This document shows, piece after piece, positions 1 to 9,024 of a stretch of 49,566 nt of DNA. Both the position numbers and the translations under genes were made by a program. The notes under the pieces are model-generated. The model was not told the origin of the DNA and ran no database searches. It saw only the letters and a list, made by a program, of their open reading frames with translations. Where the stretch lies: positions 1 through 49,566 of the forward strand of contig JANXAL010000068.1 of assembly GCA_025062325.1 (NCBI GenBank), written 5' to 3'. Position 1 is the stretch's first letter, and every line of letters starts with the position of its first letter. The stretch is from Roseiflexus sp. (GTDB lineage: Bacteria > Chloroflexota > Chloroflexia > Chloroflexales > Roseiflexaceae).

Positions 1-233
1 TTTTCTGGCAATCCCTTACGTCGCATCGCCCGTTTCAGGCAACCAGACGCCCCAACTCCCCCTTCTCCCCTTGTGGGAGAAGGGGGAAGGGGGGATGAGG
101 GGACAAAAAGCGTCAAGATGCGCCCCCGCCCCCTTCTCCCCTTGTGGGAGAAGGGGGAAGGGGGGATGAGGGGACAAAGAGCGTCAAGATGCAGCAAATT
201 CGCTTCGCGCGCCAAAAAGCCTACACCTGAGAG
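1..233. repeat. Left-truncated MITE-like repeat copy with duplicated hairpin
   Basis: The window opens inside the left module of the main interspersed repeat (TTTTCTGGCAATCCCTTACG). Two copies of the central perfect hairpin follow (stem CCCTTCTCCC, loop CTTGT, stem GGGAGAAGGG), each with a trailing GGGGGGATGAGGGGACA segment. The right terminus reads AAAAAGCCTACACCTGAGAG and ends at 233. Compared with complete copies of about 176 bp elsewhere, the left terminus lies outside the window and the hairpin segment is duplicated. Short open frames here are low-complexity and not credible genes. Confidence 0.7.
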
Positions 234-432
234 ACCCATTCCCCCGGCGGGCGCCAGTGGCATGCTGCCGCGGGCGCGCCGCCGGCGCGCCCCCACACAT
301 ATTTCTCGCATCTCTTCATTCATTCTCCTGAGTCATTGACAACTCCTCTCTCCGTCCGTACCATGCGAATACACGCTACAAAACGCTGATGCCTCATCCA
401 TATGCGCCCCAGGCGCTCATCAGAACACGATC
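234..432 (+). promoter_or_regulatory. Leader with GC hairpin (272-292) and promoter (336-364) for the amidohydrolase
   Basis: A perfect 9-bp inverted repeat GGGCGCGCC-GCC-GGCGCGCCC lies at 272-292. Downstream, TTGACA at 336-341 and TACCAT at 359-364 are separated by exactly 17 bp, a good sigma-70-type promoter. The predicted start is about 60 nt before the ATG at 433. No strong Shine-Dalgarno precedes that ATG. The promoter is an inference from spacing and consensus. Confidence 0.5.
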
Positions 433-2025
433 ATGGGCGATCCCATCATTCTCTACAACGGTCCTGTCTATACGCTCAACCCGGCTCAACCGCGCGCTCA
501 GGCGGTTGCTGTGCGCGATGGGCGCATCGTTGCCGTCGGCAGCGAAGGAAAGGTCCGCGCAGCAGTCACCGGTCGCGCTGAGGGAATCAATCTCCATGGT
601 CGCGCTCTCATTCCAGCGCTGACCGACGCGCACGTTCACCTGATTGCGTATGCGCTAGCGCGTCGCAATGTCCGGCTTGACGATGCCACAACTCTTGACG
701 AGGCATTGCAGCGGATCGCTGCGGCAGCCGCGCGCCTGCCGGAAGGCGCCTGGGTGCAGGGGCGCGGTTGGGACCATTCGCGCTGGGGACGCTGGCCCAC
801 CGCTGCCGACCTTGACGCTGTCATTGGCGACCGACCGGCGTACTTCTCGCGGAAGGACGGCCATTCCGCCTGGGTCAGCAGTGCTGCGCTGCGCCTGGCA
901 GGCATTACGGCCGAGACGCCCGATCCGGTCGGCGGCGCCATCCAGCGAGAACGCGGCGAGCCGACCGGCATTCTGCTGGAAACCGCTACAGATCTGGTGC
1001 GTCGCCATATTCCCGAACCAGGGCAGGAGGAGCGCCTGGCAGCCGTGCGTGAGGCAATCGCCGAAGCGCATTCCTATGGCGTGGTCGGGATGCATCTTCC
1101 TACCAGCACGACCCCTGGCGATGGCCGGACGACCCTCAGTGACCTGCAAACGCTGCGTGAGCGTGGGCACCTCCGTCTGCGCTGCCTAGTCTATCTCGGT
1201 CTCGACGGTCTCGACGCGGCGCTGGCATTGGGGCTGCACAGCGGCCTTGGCGATCGCTGGATTCGCATTGGCGGCGTCAAGATGTTTGCCGATGGATCGC
1301 TCGGCTCGCAGACCGCCGAGATGCTAGCGCCATACGAGGGGAGCAGCAATCGCGGGATCGCCGTGCTGTCGTCCGAGGAGTTACGCAACGCCGTGCGTCG
1401 CGCAATCCATGGCGGCCTGGCAGTGATGGTGCACGCTATCGGCGATGCCGCCAACCGCAGGGTGCTCGACGCTATCGAAGCAGCGTTGCCCGGCGCACCG
1501 TCGCTCCTCATTCCCAACCGTATTGAGCACTGCCAGATAGTGCACCCCGATGATCTGCCCCGCTTCGCGCGCCTTGGCGTGATCGCCTCGATGCAGCCCA
1601 TCCACTGCACCGCCGATATGGAGATGGCGAATGTGCTGTGGGGGAAACGCTGCGCTTATGCCTACGCCTGGCGCTCGCTTCTCAAGGCTGGCGCAACGCT
1701 TGCCTTCGGCTCCGACGCACCAGTCGAGTCGCTCAACCCCTGGCTCGGCGTCCACGCCGCAGTGACCCGCCAGCGGCCAGATGGCACGCCGGACGGCGGT
1801 TGGTATCCCGAACAACGCCTGACAGTCGAAGAAGCGTTGCGCGGATTTTGCCATGGATGCGCGGTTGCTGCCGGCGCTGCTGGTGAGCAAGGGATGATAG
1901 CGCCCGGCATGCTCGCCGACCTTGCGATTCTGTCTGCCGATCCGTTCAAAATCGATCCATCGGCGCTACATACGATTCGCGTCGTCATGACCCTCCTCGA
2001 AGGAAACGTCGTGTGGGAACGGTGA
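433..2025 (+). CDS. Metal-dependent amidohydrolase (YtcJ/amidohydrolase 3 type)
   Basis: 530 aa. The protein has the layout of the amidohydrolase-3 (YtcJ/NfdA-like) branch of the metal-dependent hydrolase superfamily. It starts with a small beta domain, then PALTDAHVHL near residue 61-70 gives the HxH metal motif. SRKDGHSAWVSS near residue 140, MVHAIGDAANR in the middle third and AFGSDAPVESLNPW near residue 430 (metal Asp) follow. Length and C-terminal architecture fit this family, whose members hydrolyse C-N bonds of N-acyl or cyclic amide substrates; the actual substrate cannot be told. It is probably cytoplasmic, as no signal peptide is seen. The next gene starts only about 30 nt downstream, so the two may be co-transcribed. 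The start at 433 places a promoter at a normal distance. Confidence 0.85.
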   Translation: MGDPIILYNGPVYTLNPAQPRAQAVAVRDGRIVAVGSEGKVRAAVTGRAEGINLHGRALIPALTDAHVHLIAYALARRNVRLDDATTLDEALQRIAAAAARLPEGAWVQGRGWDHSRWGRWPTAADLDAVIGDRPAYFSRKDGHSAWVSSAALRLAGITAETPDPVGGAIQRERGEPTGILLETATDLVRRHIPEPGQEERLAAVREAIAEAHSYGVVGMHLPTSTTPGDGRTTLSDLQTLRERGHLRLRCLVYLGLDGLDAALALGLHSGLGDRWIRIGGVKMFADGSLGSQTAEMLAPYEGSSNRGIAVLSSEELRNAVRRAIHGGLAVMVHAIGDAANRRVLDAIEAALPGAPSLLIPNRIEHCQIVHPDDLPRFARLGVIASMQPIHCTADMEMANVLWGKRCAYAYAWRSLLKAGATLAFGSDAPVESLNPWLGVHAAVTRQRPDGTPDGGWYPEQRLTVEEALRGFCHGCAVAAGAAGEQGMIAPGMLADLAILSADPFKIDPSALHTIRVVMTLLEGNVVWER

Positions 2026-2057
2026 CGCCTGTGACGGCATCATCGAAGGATACGTCT

Positions 2058-3554
2058 ATGAAGAATGCCGATACCCTGCATCAGGCAATCGCAGCGGCGC
2101 GTGATGGCCGCCGTGATGAGGCGCGTGTTCTGCTGATGCGCACGCTGGAAGCGGATCCGCGTAACGAGCGCGCCTGGCTCTGGCTGTCCGGGGTCGTCGA
2201 TGATCCCAACGATGTGAAAATCTGTCTGGAAAACGTGCTGGCGCTGAACCCATCCAATCCGCGCGCCCGCCAGGGGTTGGAATGGCTGCACGCGCATATC
2301 GGTCTTCCATTGCCGTCATTGCCGTCCCCAGCACAACTCGGCAGCGGCATTGAACGTGAGATCGACGCCAGCGCGCTTTCGCTGACCCGTCTGCGCGCCT
2401 ATCAGGCGACGCTGGCGGATGTTGCAACTGCGCCAGCGCCGGAGGCGGCGATCCGGTCCTCTCCAATGCCAGCGCCTGCGCCCGCTCGCCAGAGCGCTCA
2501 GACGCTAGCGCCGGGGTCGGCGCCTGTCCGCCAGAGCGTTCAGGCTGCGCCAGCGCCTGCACCTGCTCGTCAGAGCGTTCAAGCTGCGCCAGCACCAGCA
2601 TCGGCGCGCGCCGCCATTCAGAGTGGCAGCCCCGCCGCCAGTCGCACGCCAACGGCAGCCTCCTCGCGTCTGGCATCCATCGCAACGGACGACAACACAA
2701 TCCCCTGCCCTTACTGCGGCGCGCCGACCGTCGAAGCGCAGCGCCGCTGCACGCAGTGCAACGGGAGTCTGCTAGTACGGGCGGCTCTGTCGGATGAACG
2801 GTCGCCAATCGTGCAGACGCTGGTCTGGCTGTGGCGCGGCGGCGCAATTGCAACTGTGCTGATTGCGCTCATCTTTCCTGTTCTGGGGGTGTTCCTCTAC
2901 CAGGAAAACCAGGCGTATGGCTTCCCGATCGGCATTCTGATCCCGGCGGTCATCCTTGCGCTGGTCGGAATGGTTGGTTTTTCAGTCGCTCAACAACTGG
3001 CGCAACGCTCTGTTTGGGCGCTGTATCTGGCAGCAGGATTGACAATTATCGGGTTGATCGGCGCCCTTGCGCTGGTCGCTCGCCCCGATACAATCACCAA
3101 TACGCTTGACCAACTGACTGGTGCGACGCCTCTTCCCTCCGATTGGTTGGCGCCGCTGCAATCCGGCGCCAGGCTCATTGGCATAGGCGCAATTGTAACG
3201 CACATTACTGCAATTGCGCTCACTGCTGTCGGGCACAACGACATCGTCGGCAAGCTAGAGCGGTTTCGCCACGTGCTGAAGCCCTCCGATCACGTGACGC
3301 ACTACAACAATGGCGTCGCCCTCAAAAATCGCGGGATGTGGTATGCTGCGTCGCTCGAATGGGAATGGGCGGTCAAGAAAGCGCCCTATGACGCAACGTA
3401 TTTGCGCGCTTTAGGATTGGCGTACGCCCGGCTGAAACAGTTTGATAAGGCGCGTGCAATGCTCGACCGTGCACTCCAGGCGTCGCCCAATCAGCCTGGT
3501 TTGGCTGAAGATCGGGCGCTGATCGAACGCCTGGCGTCACAGAACGAACATTGA
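2058..3554 (+). CDS. TPR / zinc-ribbon multi-pass membrane protein
   Basis: About 498 aa from ATG 2058; an upstream in-frame start at 2013 would overlap the previous gene. Order of parts: an N-terminal TPR-like helical domain (residues about 1-80) with the signature AWLWLSGVVDDP and ENVLALNPSNPRARQGLEWL; a long Ala/Pro linker (about 125-210) with near-repeats of APAPARQSVQA; a zinc ribbon with CPYC near 217 and CTQC near 232; four hydrophobic segments (about 255-400); and a C-terminal TPR region (YNNGVALKNRGMWYAASLEWEWA, ALGLAYARLKQFDKARAMLDRAL). It probably sits in the membrane and binds partners through its TPRs. The same N-terminal domain recurs in the protein at 7879-9024. No specific function is recognised. 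Confidence 0.8.
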   Translation: MKNADTLHQAIAAARDGRRDEARVLLMRTLEADPRNERAWLWLSGVVDDPNDVKICLENVLALNPSNPRARQGLEWLHAHIGLPLPSLPSPAQLGSGIEREIDASALSLTRLRAYQATLADVATAPAPEAAIRSSPMPAPAPARQSAQTLAPGSAPVRQSVQAAPAPAPARQSVQAAPAPASARAAIQSGSPAASRTPTAASSRLASIATDDNTIPCPYCGAPTVEAQRRCTQCNGSLLVRAALSDERSPIVQTLVWLWRGGAIATVLIALIFPVLGVFLYQENQAYGFPIGILIPAVILALVGMVGFSVAQQLAQRSVWALYLAAGLTIIGLIGALALVARPDTITNTLDQLTGATPLPSDWLAPLQSGARLIGIGAIVTHITAIALTAVGHNDIVGKLERFRHVLKPSDHVTHYNNGVALKNRGMWYAASLEWEWAVKKAPYDATYLRALGLAYARLKQFDKARAMLDRALQASPNQPGLAEDRALIERLASQNEH

Positions 3555-3572
3555 GACGGAGAAGTAGGACCT

Positions 3573-4652
3573 ATGCCTGGCAATACCTTTGGACAGGTTT
3601 TTCGACTAACGACTTGGGGCGAGTCGCACGGACCGGCGGTTGGGTGCGTGGTCGATGGATGCCCGGCAGGTCTCGAGATTTCGGAAGAGGACATTCAGCG
3701 CGAGCTGGACCGCCGACGGGTCGGGCAGAGCCGGGTGACCTCGGCGCGCCAGGAAGCTGATCGGGTGCAGATTTTGTCGGGCGTGTTTGAGGGGCGCTCG
3801 ACCGGCGCACCTATCAGTATGCTGGTGTTCAATACCGATGCGAAGCCGGGACACTATGAGAACATTAAAGACCTCTACCGTCCTGGTCATGCTGACTACA
3901 CCTGGGATGCCAAGTATGGCTTCCGCGACTGGCGCGGCGGCGGGCGTAGCAGCGCGCGCGAGACGATCGGGCGTGTTGCTGGCGGCGCGATCGCGAAACG
4001 CCTCCTTGCCCAGTACGGCATTTCGGTGATCGCCTGGACAGCGCAACTCGGTGATCTCAAAGCCGAGGTGATTGACGAGAGCGAAATCGAACGCAATATC
4101 ATGCGCTGCCCCGATGCACGCGTCGCGGCGCTCATGGTCGAGCGTGTCGAACAGGCGCGCCGCAACCTCGATTCGCTTGGCGGGGTGGTCGAAGTGCGCG
4201 CGCGCGGCGTGCCCCCTGGTCTTGGCGAACCGGTCTTCGACAAGCTGCAGGCGGATATTGGCAAGGCAATGTTCAGCATTCCGGCGATCAAGGGCGTTGA
4301 GTTTGGTGAAGGATTCGGTGTGGCCTATATGACCGGCTCTGCTCACAATGATCCCTTCATCCGTCGCGCCGACGGCACGATTGGCACTGCGACCAACCAC
4401 CACGGCGGTATTCTCGGCGGTATTAGCACCGGCGAGGAAATTGTGCTGCGCATCGCTGCCAAACCGCCTGCCTCGATCGCCCGCCCGCAACGCACTGTTG
4501 ACCGTGAGGGGAATCCGGCAGAGATCGAAATCCACGGGCGCCACGATCCGACTGTGCTCCCGCGCCTGGTTCCGATTGCCGAGGCGATGCTGGCGCTGGT
4601 GCTGGCTGATCACCTTCTGCGTCAGCGCCTGGCACGGGTAGATAGATGGTGA
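3573..4652 (+). CDS. aroC: Chorismate synthase
   Basis: 359 aa, the usual length for this enzyme. It converts 5-enolpyruvylshikimate-3-phosphate to chorismate, the last common step of aromatic amino acid synthesis, using reduced FMN. Family signatures are all present: [18 protein letters not shown] near the N-terminus, [75 protein letters not shown], and a C-terminal [30 protein letters not shown] Shine-Dalgarno-like stretch precedes ATG 3573. It lies 18 nt after the TPR gene and 21 nt before the acetoacetyl-CoA synthetase gene. A shikimate-kinase-like gene lies two genes downstream, which may be a pathway link. Confidence 0.97.
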   Translation: MPGNTFGQVFRLTTWGESHGPAVGCVVDGCPAGLEISEEDIQRELDRRRVGQSRVTSARQEADRVQILSGVFEGRSTGAPISMLVFNTDAKPGHYENIKDLYRPGHADYTWDAKYGFRDWRGGGRSSARETIGRVAGGAIAKRLLAQYGISVIAWTAQLGDLKAEVIDESEIERNIMRCPDARVAALMVERVEQARRNLDSLGGVVEVRARGVPPGLGEPVFDKLQADIGKAMFSIPAIKGVEFGEGFGVAYMTGSAHNDPFIRRADGTIGTATNHHGGILGGISTGEEIVLRIAAKPPASIARPQRTVDREGNPAEIEIHGRHDPTVLPRLVPIAEAMLALVLADHLLRQRLARVDRW

Positions 4653-4673
4653 AGAAGAGACAGGTGAGGGCCT

Positions 4674-6647
4674 ATGACTGAACACCCTGTCCGCGAAGGC
4701 GACCTGCTCTGGTCGCCGCCTCCGGAAATGATGCGCGCCAGCCGTATGCAGCAGTATATCGACTGGCTGGCGCAGACGCATGGGCTAACGTTCAATGATT
4801 ACCATGCCCTCTGGCAGTGGTCGGTCACCGACCTGCCCGCTTTCTGGCAATCGATCTGGGACTTCTTCGATGTCCAGGCGACCACGCTCCCGCAGACGGC
4901 GCTCGCCGATGCGCGCATGCCCGGAGCGGTCTGGTTTCCCGGCGCAACCCTCAACTACGCCGCGCACGCTTTCCGTTACGCCGATGCGGAACGTCCCGCG
5001 ATCATCTTCCAAGCTGAAGGCGGATCGCTGCAGACAGTGACGTGGGCCGAGTTGCAGCGCCAGGTTGCTGCGGTCGCTGCCGGTCTTCGGGCGCTTGGCG
5101 TGCGCCAGGGTGACCGAGTGGCGGCGGTCCTCCCCAACGTGCCGCAGGCGGTCATTGCTTTCCTCGCCTGTGCCTCGCTCGGCGCTATCTGGTCGAGTTG
5201 CTCCCCTGAAATGGGAGTCGCCAGCGTCGCCGACCGTTTCCGACAGATTGAACCGCGTATACTGCTCGCCGTCGATGGATACCGCTACGGCGGGCGCGCC
5301 TTCGACCGTCGCGCTGCGCTGGCTGAACTGCGCGCCGCATTGCCCGGCGTCGAGCGCGTCGTGCTGGTTCCCTATCTCGATCCGGGCGCTTCTATTGATG
5401 ATACTGTTCCCTGGAGCGAACTGCTGGGCCACGACGCATCCCTCCAGTTTGAGCCGGTTCCGTTCGATCATCCGCTCTGGATCCTCTACTCATCGGGCAC
5501 AACCGGTCTGCCGAAGCCGATTGTTCAGGGGCATGGCGGCATCCTGCTCGAACACCTGAAATCGCTTGCGCTGCATCTCGACCTTCGTCCCCAGGATCGC
5601 TTCTTCTGGTTCACCACCACCGGCTGGATGATGTGGAACTTCCTGGTCAGCGGTCTGCTGGTCGGCAGCACCCTCCTGCTGTACGACGGCAGTCCCGCCT
5701 GGCCCGATATGAACGCGCTCTGGCGGTTCGCCGCTGATGCCGGCATGACCCTGTTTGGCACGAGCGCCGCCTACCTTACCGCATGCCGGAAAGCCGACAT
5801 CACGCCCGGCGAGACGTTCGACCTGACGCATCTGCGCACCATGGGTTCGACCGGTTCGCCGCTGCCGGTCGAAGGATTCGCCTGGGTCTACCAGCGCGTC
5901 AAACGCGATCTCTGGCTGGTCTCACTCAGCGGCGGCACCGATGTCTGCACCGCATTCGTCGGCGGCTGCCCGCTGCTGCCGGTCACGGCTGGCGAGATCC
6001 AGTGTCGCTGTCTGGGCGCGCGCGTCGAGGTCTTCGACGAACAGGGGCGCTCCATCGTCGGCGATGTCGGCGAACTGGTCGTCACTGCACCGCTCCCTTC
6101 GATGCCGCTCTTCTTCTGGGGCGACGCCGACGGATCGCGCTACCGCAGCAGCTACTTCGATATGTACCCCGGCGTCTGGCGTCATGGCGATTGGGTCAAA
6201 CTGACTGAACGGGGCACGCTGGTCATCTATGGGCGCTCCGACTCGACGATCAACCGGCACGGGGTGCGCATGGGCACGAGCGAAATGTACCGCGCCGTCG
6301 AGGGTGTTGCAGAAGTGCGCGACAGCCTGGTGATCGACCTGGAGAACCCCGACGGCACGGCCAGGATGTATCTGTTCGTCGCTCTCGAACCAGGCGTCAC
6401 CCTGGACGATGCGCTGAAAGAACGAATTCGGGCGCAGATCCGCACCGTGCTGTCACCACGCCACGTCCCCGATGACATCATCGCCATTCCCGATGTGCCA
6501 CGCACGCTGAACGGCAAAAAGCTGGAAGTGCCGATCAAGAAGATCCTGCGCGGCGTTCCGCCTGAAAAAGCCGCCAACCGCGACGCTATGGCCAACCCGG
6601 AAACGCTTGACGCATTTGTGGAACTTGCAGCTCGACTCCAGAGGTAG
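4674..6647 (+). CDS. aacS: Acetoacetyl-CoA synthetase
   Basis: 657 aa, typical for this adenylate-forming enzyme, which activates acetoacetate with ATP and CoA. The P-loop-like AMP-binding motif is LYSSGTTGLPKPIVQGHGG near residue 275. The stretch FWFTTTGWMMWNFLVSGLL and the C-terminal GRSDSTINRHGVRMGTSEMY, with LNGKKLEVPIKKIL carrying the catalytic lysine, are diagnostic of AacS rather than acetyl-CoA synthetase. The likely role is recycling acetoacetate to acetoacetyl-CoA for lipid, polyhydroxyalkanoate or isoprenoid precursors. It is packed between aroC and a small kinase-like gene (3 nt gap), suggesting an operon of mixed function. Confidence 0.93.
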   Translation: MTEHPVREGDLLWSPPPEMMRASRMQQYIDWLAQTHGLTFNDYHALWQWSVTDLPAFWQSIWDFFDVQATTLPQTALADARMPGAVWFPGATLNYAAHAFRYADAERPAIIFQAEGGSLQTVTWAELQRQVAAVAAGLRALGVRQGDRVAAVLPNVPQAVIAFLACASLGAIWSSCSPEMGVASVADRFRQIEPRILLAVDGYRYGGRAFDRRAALAELRAALPGVERVVLVPYLDPGASIDDTVPWSELLGHDASLQFEPVPFDHPLWILYSSGTTGLPKPIVQGHGGILLEHLKSLALHLDLRPQDRFFWFTTTGWMMWNFLVSGLLVGSTLLLYDGSPAWPDMNALWRFAADAGMTLFGTSAAYLTACRKADITPGETFDLTHLRTMGSTGSPLPVEGFAWVYQRVKRDLWLVSLSGGTDVCTAFVGGCPLLPVTAGEIQCRCLGARVEVFDEQGRSIVGDVGELVVTAPLPSMPLFFWGDADGSRYRSSYFDMYPGVWRHGDWVKLTERGTLVIYGRSDSTINRHGVRMGTSEMYRAVEGVAEVRDSLVIDLENPDGTARMYLFVALEPGVTLDDALKERIRAQIRTVLSPRHVPDDIIAIPDVPRTLNGKKLEVPIKKILRGVPPEKAANRDAMANPETLDAFVELAARLQR

Positions 6648-6650
6648 CGC

Positions 6651-7277
6651 GTGGTCATTGGACTGATTGGCATGGCAGGCATCGGCAAGTCGCGCTGGGC
6701 GGCGCGGCTGGCGGAGGCCGGATTCCACGCACTGCACTGTGACGACCTGATTGCGGAGCGATTACGAACTATCTACAACGTCGATACCGTCACCGTCTAC
6801 GATATTGGGCGCTGGATGGGGTTTCCATACGAGGCGCACTACGCTGAGCGAGAACGCATCTACCTCGCCTGCGAACACGCGGTGATGGAAGACGTTGCCG
6901 AACGTATCGCTGGTGAAGAGAACATCGTTATCGACACGACCGGCAGCATTGTCTACCTCGACGCCGCGCTCCTGGAGCGCATCAAACGCCGTGCAACGAT
7001 GGTTTACCTGGCGGACGACGCCAATCTGCGAGCGCGATTGTTGGAAGACTACCTGGCGCGCCCCCGCCCAATTGTCTGGAACGGGATGTACCAACCGCGC
7101 CCCGGCGAAACCCCCAAAGCGACGCTGGCGCGTTGTTACCCGCAGTTGGTGCGTGCCCGCGCTGCGCTCTACCGGCGGATCAGCGACATCGTGATCGAAC
7201 CGCAGTATCACCGCAATCCGGCGTTCACCGTCGCCGATTTTCTTGCGATGATCAAGGTGAGAGCGGATGCCGCCTAA
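6651..7277 (+). CDS. Shikimate-kinase-like P-loop protein
   Basis: 208 aa with a GTG start only 3 nt after the aacS stop. The N-terminus IGLIGMAGIGKSRWAARLA is a Walker A motif of the GxxGxGKS type, followed by HCDDLIAERL, resembling the DxD region of shikimate kinases. The stretch IDTTGSIVYLDAALLERIKR then ATMVYLADDANLRARLL aligns by eye with the shikimate kinase GGG/substrate-binding region, but the glycine triplet is replaced by TTG. The C-terminal third (PIVWNGMYQPRPGETP, ARCYPQLVRARAALYRR) keeps a lid-like arginine-rich segment. Linkage to aroC is suggestive, but the changed substrate motif and about 30 extra residues leave true shikimate kinase activity doubtful. Another small-molecule kinase is possible. 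Confidence 0.7.
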   Translation: MVIGLIGMAGIGKSRWAARLAEAGFHALHCDDLIAERLRTIYNVDTVTVYDIGRWMGFPYEAHYAERERIYLACEHAVMEDVAERIAGEENIVIDTTGSIVYLDAALLERIKRRATMVYLADDANLRARLLEDYLARPRPIVWNGMYQPRPGETPKATLARCYPQLVRARAALYRRISDIVIEPQYHRNPAFTVADFLAMIKVRADAA

Positions 7278-7427
7278 TTTGGCGTGACTCCGACACCCGG
7301 CGAGGGAAGCTCACAAGCGTCGATTTTTTTGGCACGCCCTTCTATTGCATCGCCCGTTTCAGGCAACCGGACGCCCCGACTTCCCCTTCTCCCCCCGCAT
7401 GCGGGGGTGCAGGGGGGAGAAGGGGGC
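7278..7427. repeat. MITE-like repeat, partial copy with GCATGC hairpin
   Basis: A left terminus like the repeat family (CTCACAAGCGTCGATTTTTT, from about 7311) leads through GCATCGCCCGTTTCAGGCAA to a hairpin with CCCCCGCATGCGGGGG at its centre. There is no right terminus, because a complete copy begins directly afterwards. The gap follows the end of the 6651 gene, so the hairpin could also act as a transcription end. Confidence 0.6.
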
Positions 7428-7603
7428 CTCACAGGTGTAGGTTTTTTCGGCAAGCCCTTATGTTGCATTGCCCGTTTTGGGCGTTGCGATGCGCACACTC
7501 CCCCTTCTCCCCTGGTGGGAGAGGGGGGCAGGGGGATGAGGGGAAAACGGGCGGCAGGAGGCGGCAAACCTGCCTTGCACACCAAAAAGCCTACGCGTGA
7601 GAG
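7428..7603. mobile_element. Complete MITE-like element, 176 bp
   Basis: The element runs from a left terminus CTCACAGGTGTAGGTTTTTT to a right terminus AAAAAGCCTACGCGTGAGAG, which are imperfect inverted repeats of each other. The middle carries the hairpin CCCTTCTCCCCTGGTGGGAGAGGG. It has no coding capacity. Length matches the copies at 44140-44316 and 46954-47129 to within one base, which argues for a discrete transposable unit rather than random GC-rich sequence. I did not find a clear target-site duplication by eye. Confidence 0.6.
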
Positions 7604-7878
7604 GAGAAGAGGGCAGGGGGGATGAGGGAAACAAGGGCGGCAGGAGGCGGCAAACTCATTTCGCGCCCTAAAAAGCCTACACTTGAGAAGGTGAGGGAAG
7701 GGATATCACTTGCATCCGCGAGATCAGAACTGCGACCTGTGAACAGTATCCGGTCGTTCATTCAGACAATCCAGAAATCAGGGGACCAACCATCTCGCAA
7801 CGTTCCGGTCCGCCTGACCCCCTGCTGGCTCACCGCAAAAACAAAGAGCCGTTGACGTTCGCCGCGTGGAGACACCCA
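7604..7878. other. Intergenic: extra right-module repeat, then unassigned sequence
   Basis: 7604-7687 repeats the right half of the MITE-like element and ends AAAAAGCCTACACTTGAGAA. The remaining bases up to the convergent gene end at 7879 hold no gene or motif I can defend. The two flanking genes converge here, so a bidirectional terminator would be expected. Confidence 0.5.
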
Positions 7879-9024
7879 TTATCTGATTGTGTGAGGCAAC
7901 GGCTTCTCCGCCGAAAGTTCCGCCTGCTGTTGATCGAAAACCTGGCGCGCCTGATCGAGGCGGCGTGCGGCTTCCGCCATCGCAAGCGCTGCGCGGTTGG
8001 CATCCTCAGCGCGAAAGCCGCGGTAGAACGCTAGCATGTGGTCGAGCGCCGTCAATTCCATCTCTAACCCCTGCAGATAGAGCGCGTGCGCTCCAGCAAG
8101 CGCTTCGGGCGGCTCGAGCGCCGCGATCACAGCGTAAGCCCGCTCGATCTCGTCCCGCAGCCGCTGCGCCGATGTCGCATGGACGATCGATGAGCCGCCG
8201 GGGCGACTCGTTGCGTTACGATACGACTCGACTGCGCCGCGCAAGCGGGCGCGCGGCTCTTCCAGTCGGCTGAGGTACGCCAGTATCGCCGCCTCGCGCT
8301 CCGCAGCCAGTTCCGCTTCGAGGATCGTCGATACGTCGGACGATAGTGCATCAGCGTTGTTCATTAGTTGCGTCTGCGTCTCAGCAGTGCTCATCCGCTG
8401 CTCTAGTTCCGCTGCAATCAGCGCCTCATTGCGTTCCACCGCCGTGCGCAGCGCATAATTGAGCGCAAGTGTGAGCAAGAGGAGCAGCACTGGCATACTC
8501 CAGAGCAATGCGCGCGCTCGACTCATCTCCTGGCGCGCGTGACGCCAGCCGACCCACCAGGATTCAGCGTGGTCGGACAGCGGCGCCGAAGTCGGGATCA
8601 GACGGCGGAATGCGTTTGCCGCGCGCATCCGCCACGAAATCGGCGCTTCCGCCGCACCACCCATTGGGGATTCGGCTGAGGCAGCCAGCGGTGTGACAGG
8701 CGCTGCGCACGCCAATGGAGCAGTGATGGCAATATCGTCATCCTGCAGCAACTGGCGGCTCTTCAGCCATGCCAGCCCACGCAGCGCACGCTCATTGTGC
8801 GGGTTGATCGCCAGCACCGAGCGCAGACAGAATGCGATCTCCTTCGGATCGTCGAGCACGCCGGAGAGCCATAGCCACCCCATTTCGTGCTGCGGATCGA
8901 GTTGCACAACCCGCGATAATAGCACTGCCGCCAGGCGGCGCTGCCCGCCGCGCGCCGCTGCCATGCCGCGTACAAAAAGTCGCGCCGCCTCGCGTTCGTT
9001 CGCTTTGATCTCCGATTTGATCAT
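7879..9024 (-). CDS. TPR-like single-pass membrane protein
   Basis: 381 aa. The N-terminal domain (residues about 10-75) has the signature MGWLWLSGVLDDPKEI and LRSVLAINPHNERALRGLAW, closely similar to the N-terminus of the 2058-3554 protein, so the two share a TPR-like module. After a linker there is one strong membrane segment near residues 175-195 (MPVLLLLLTLALNYALR). A long, Ala/Glu/Arg-rich region follows, predicted to be helical and possibly coiled coil (RNEALIAAELEQRMSTAETQ; LEAELAAEREAAILAYL). The gene's ATG overlaps the TAA stop of the GH18 gene (TAATG), so the two are probably translationally coupled. No catalytic motif is seen; function is unknown, with a scaffolding or envelope role the best guess. 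Confidence 0.8.
   Translation of the reverse strand: MIKSEIKANEREAARLFVRGMAAARGGQRRLAAVLLSRVVQLDPQHEMGWLWLSGVLDDPKEIAFCLRSVLAINPHNERALRGLAWLKSRQLLQDDDIAITAPLACAAPVTPLAASAESPMGGAAEAPISWRMRAANAFRRLIPTSAPLSDHAESWWVGWRHARQEMSRARALLWSMPVLLLLLTLALNYALRTAVERNEALIAAELEQRMSTAETQTQLMNNADALSSDVSTILEAELAAEREAAILAYLSRLEEPRARLRGAVESYRNATSRPGGSSIVHATSAQRLRDEIERAYAVIAALEPPEALAGAHALYLQGLEMELTALDHMLAFYRGFRAEDANRAALAMAEAARRLDQARQVFDQQQAELSAEKPLPHTIR

Noticed and set aside
3606-4781. Long open frame of 391 codons on the minus strand across aroC
   Set aside because: It is antisense to a textbook chorismate synthase and has no recognisable protein motif; GC-rich codon use keeps such frames open.
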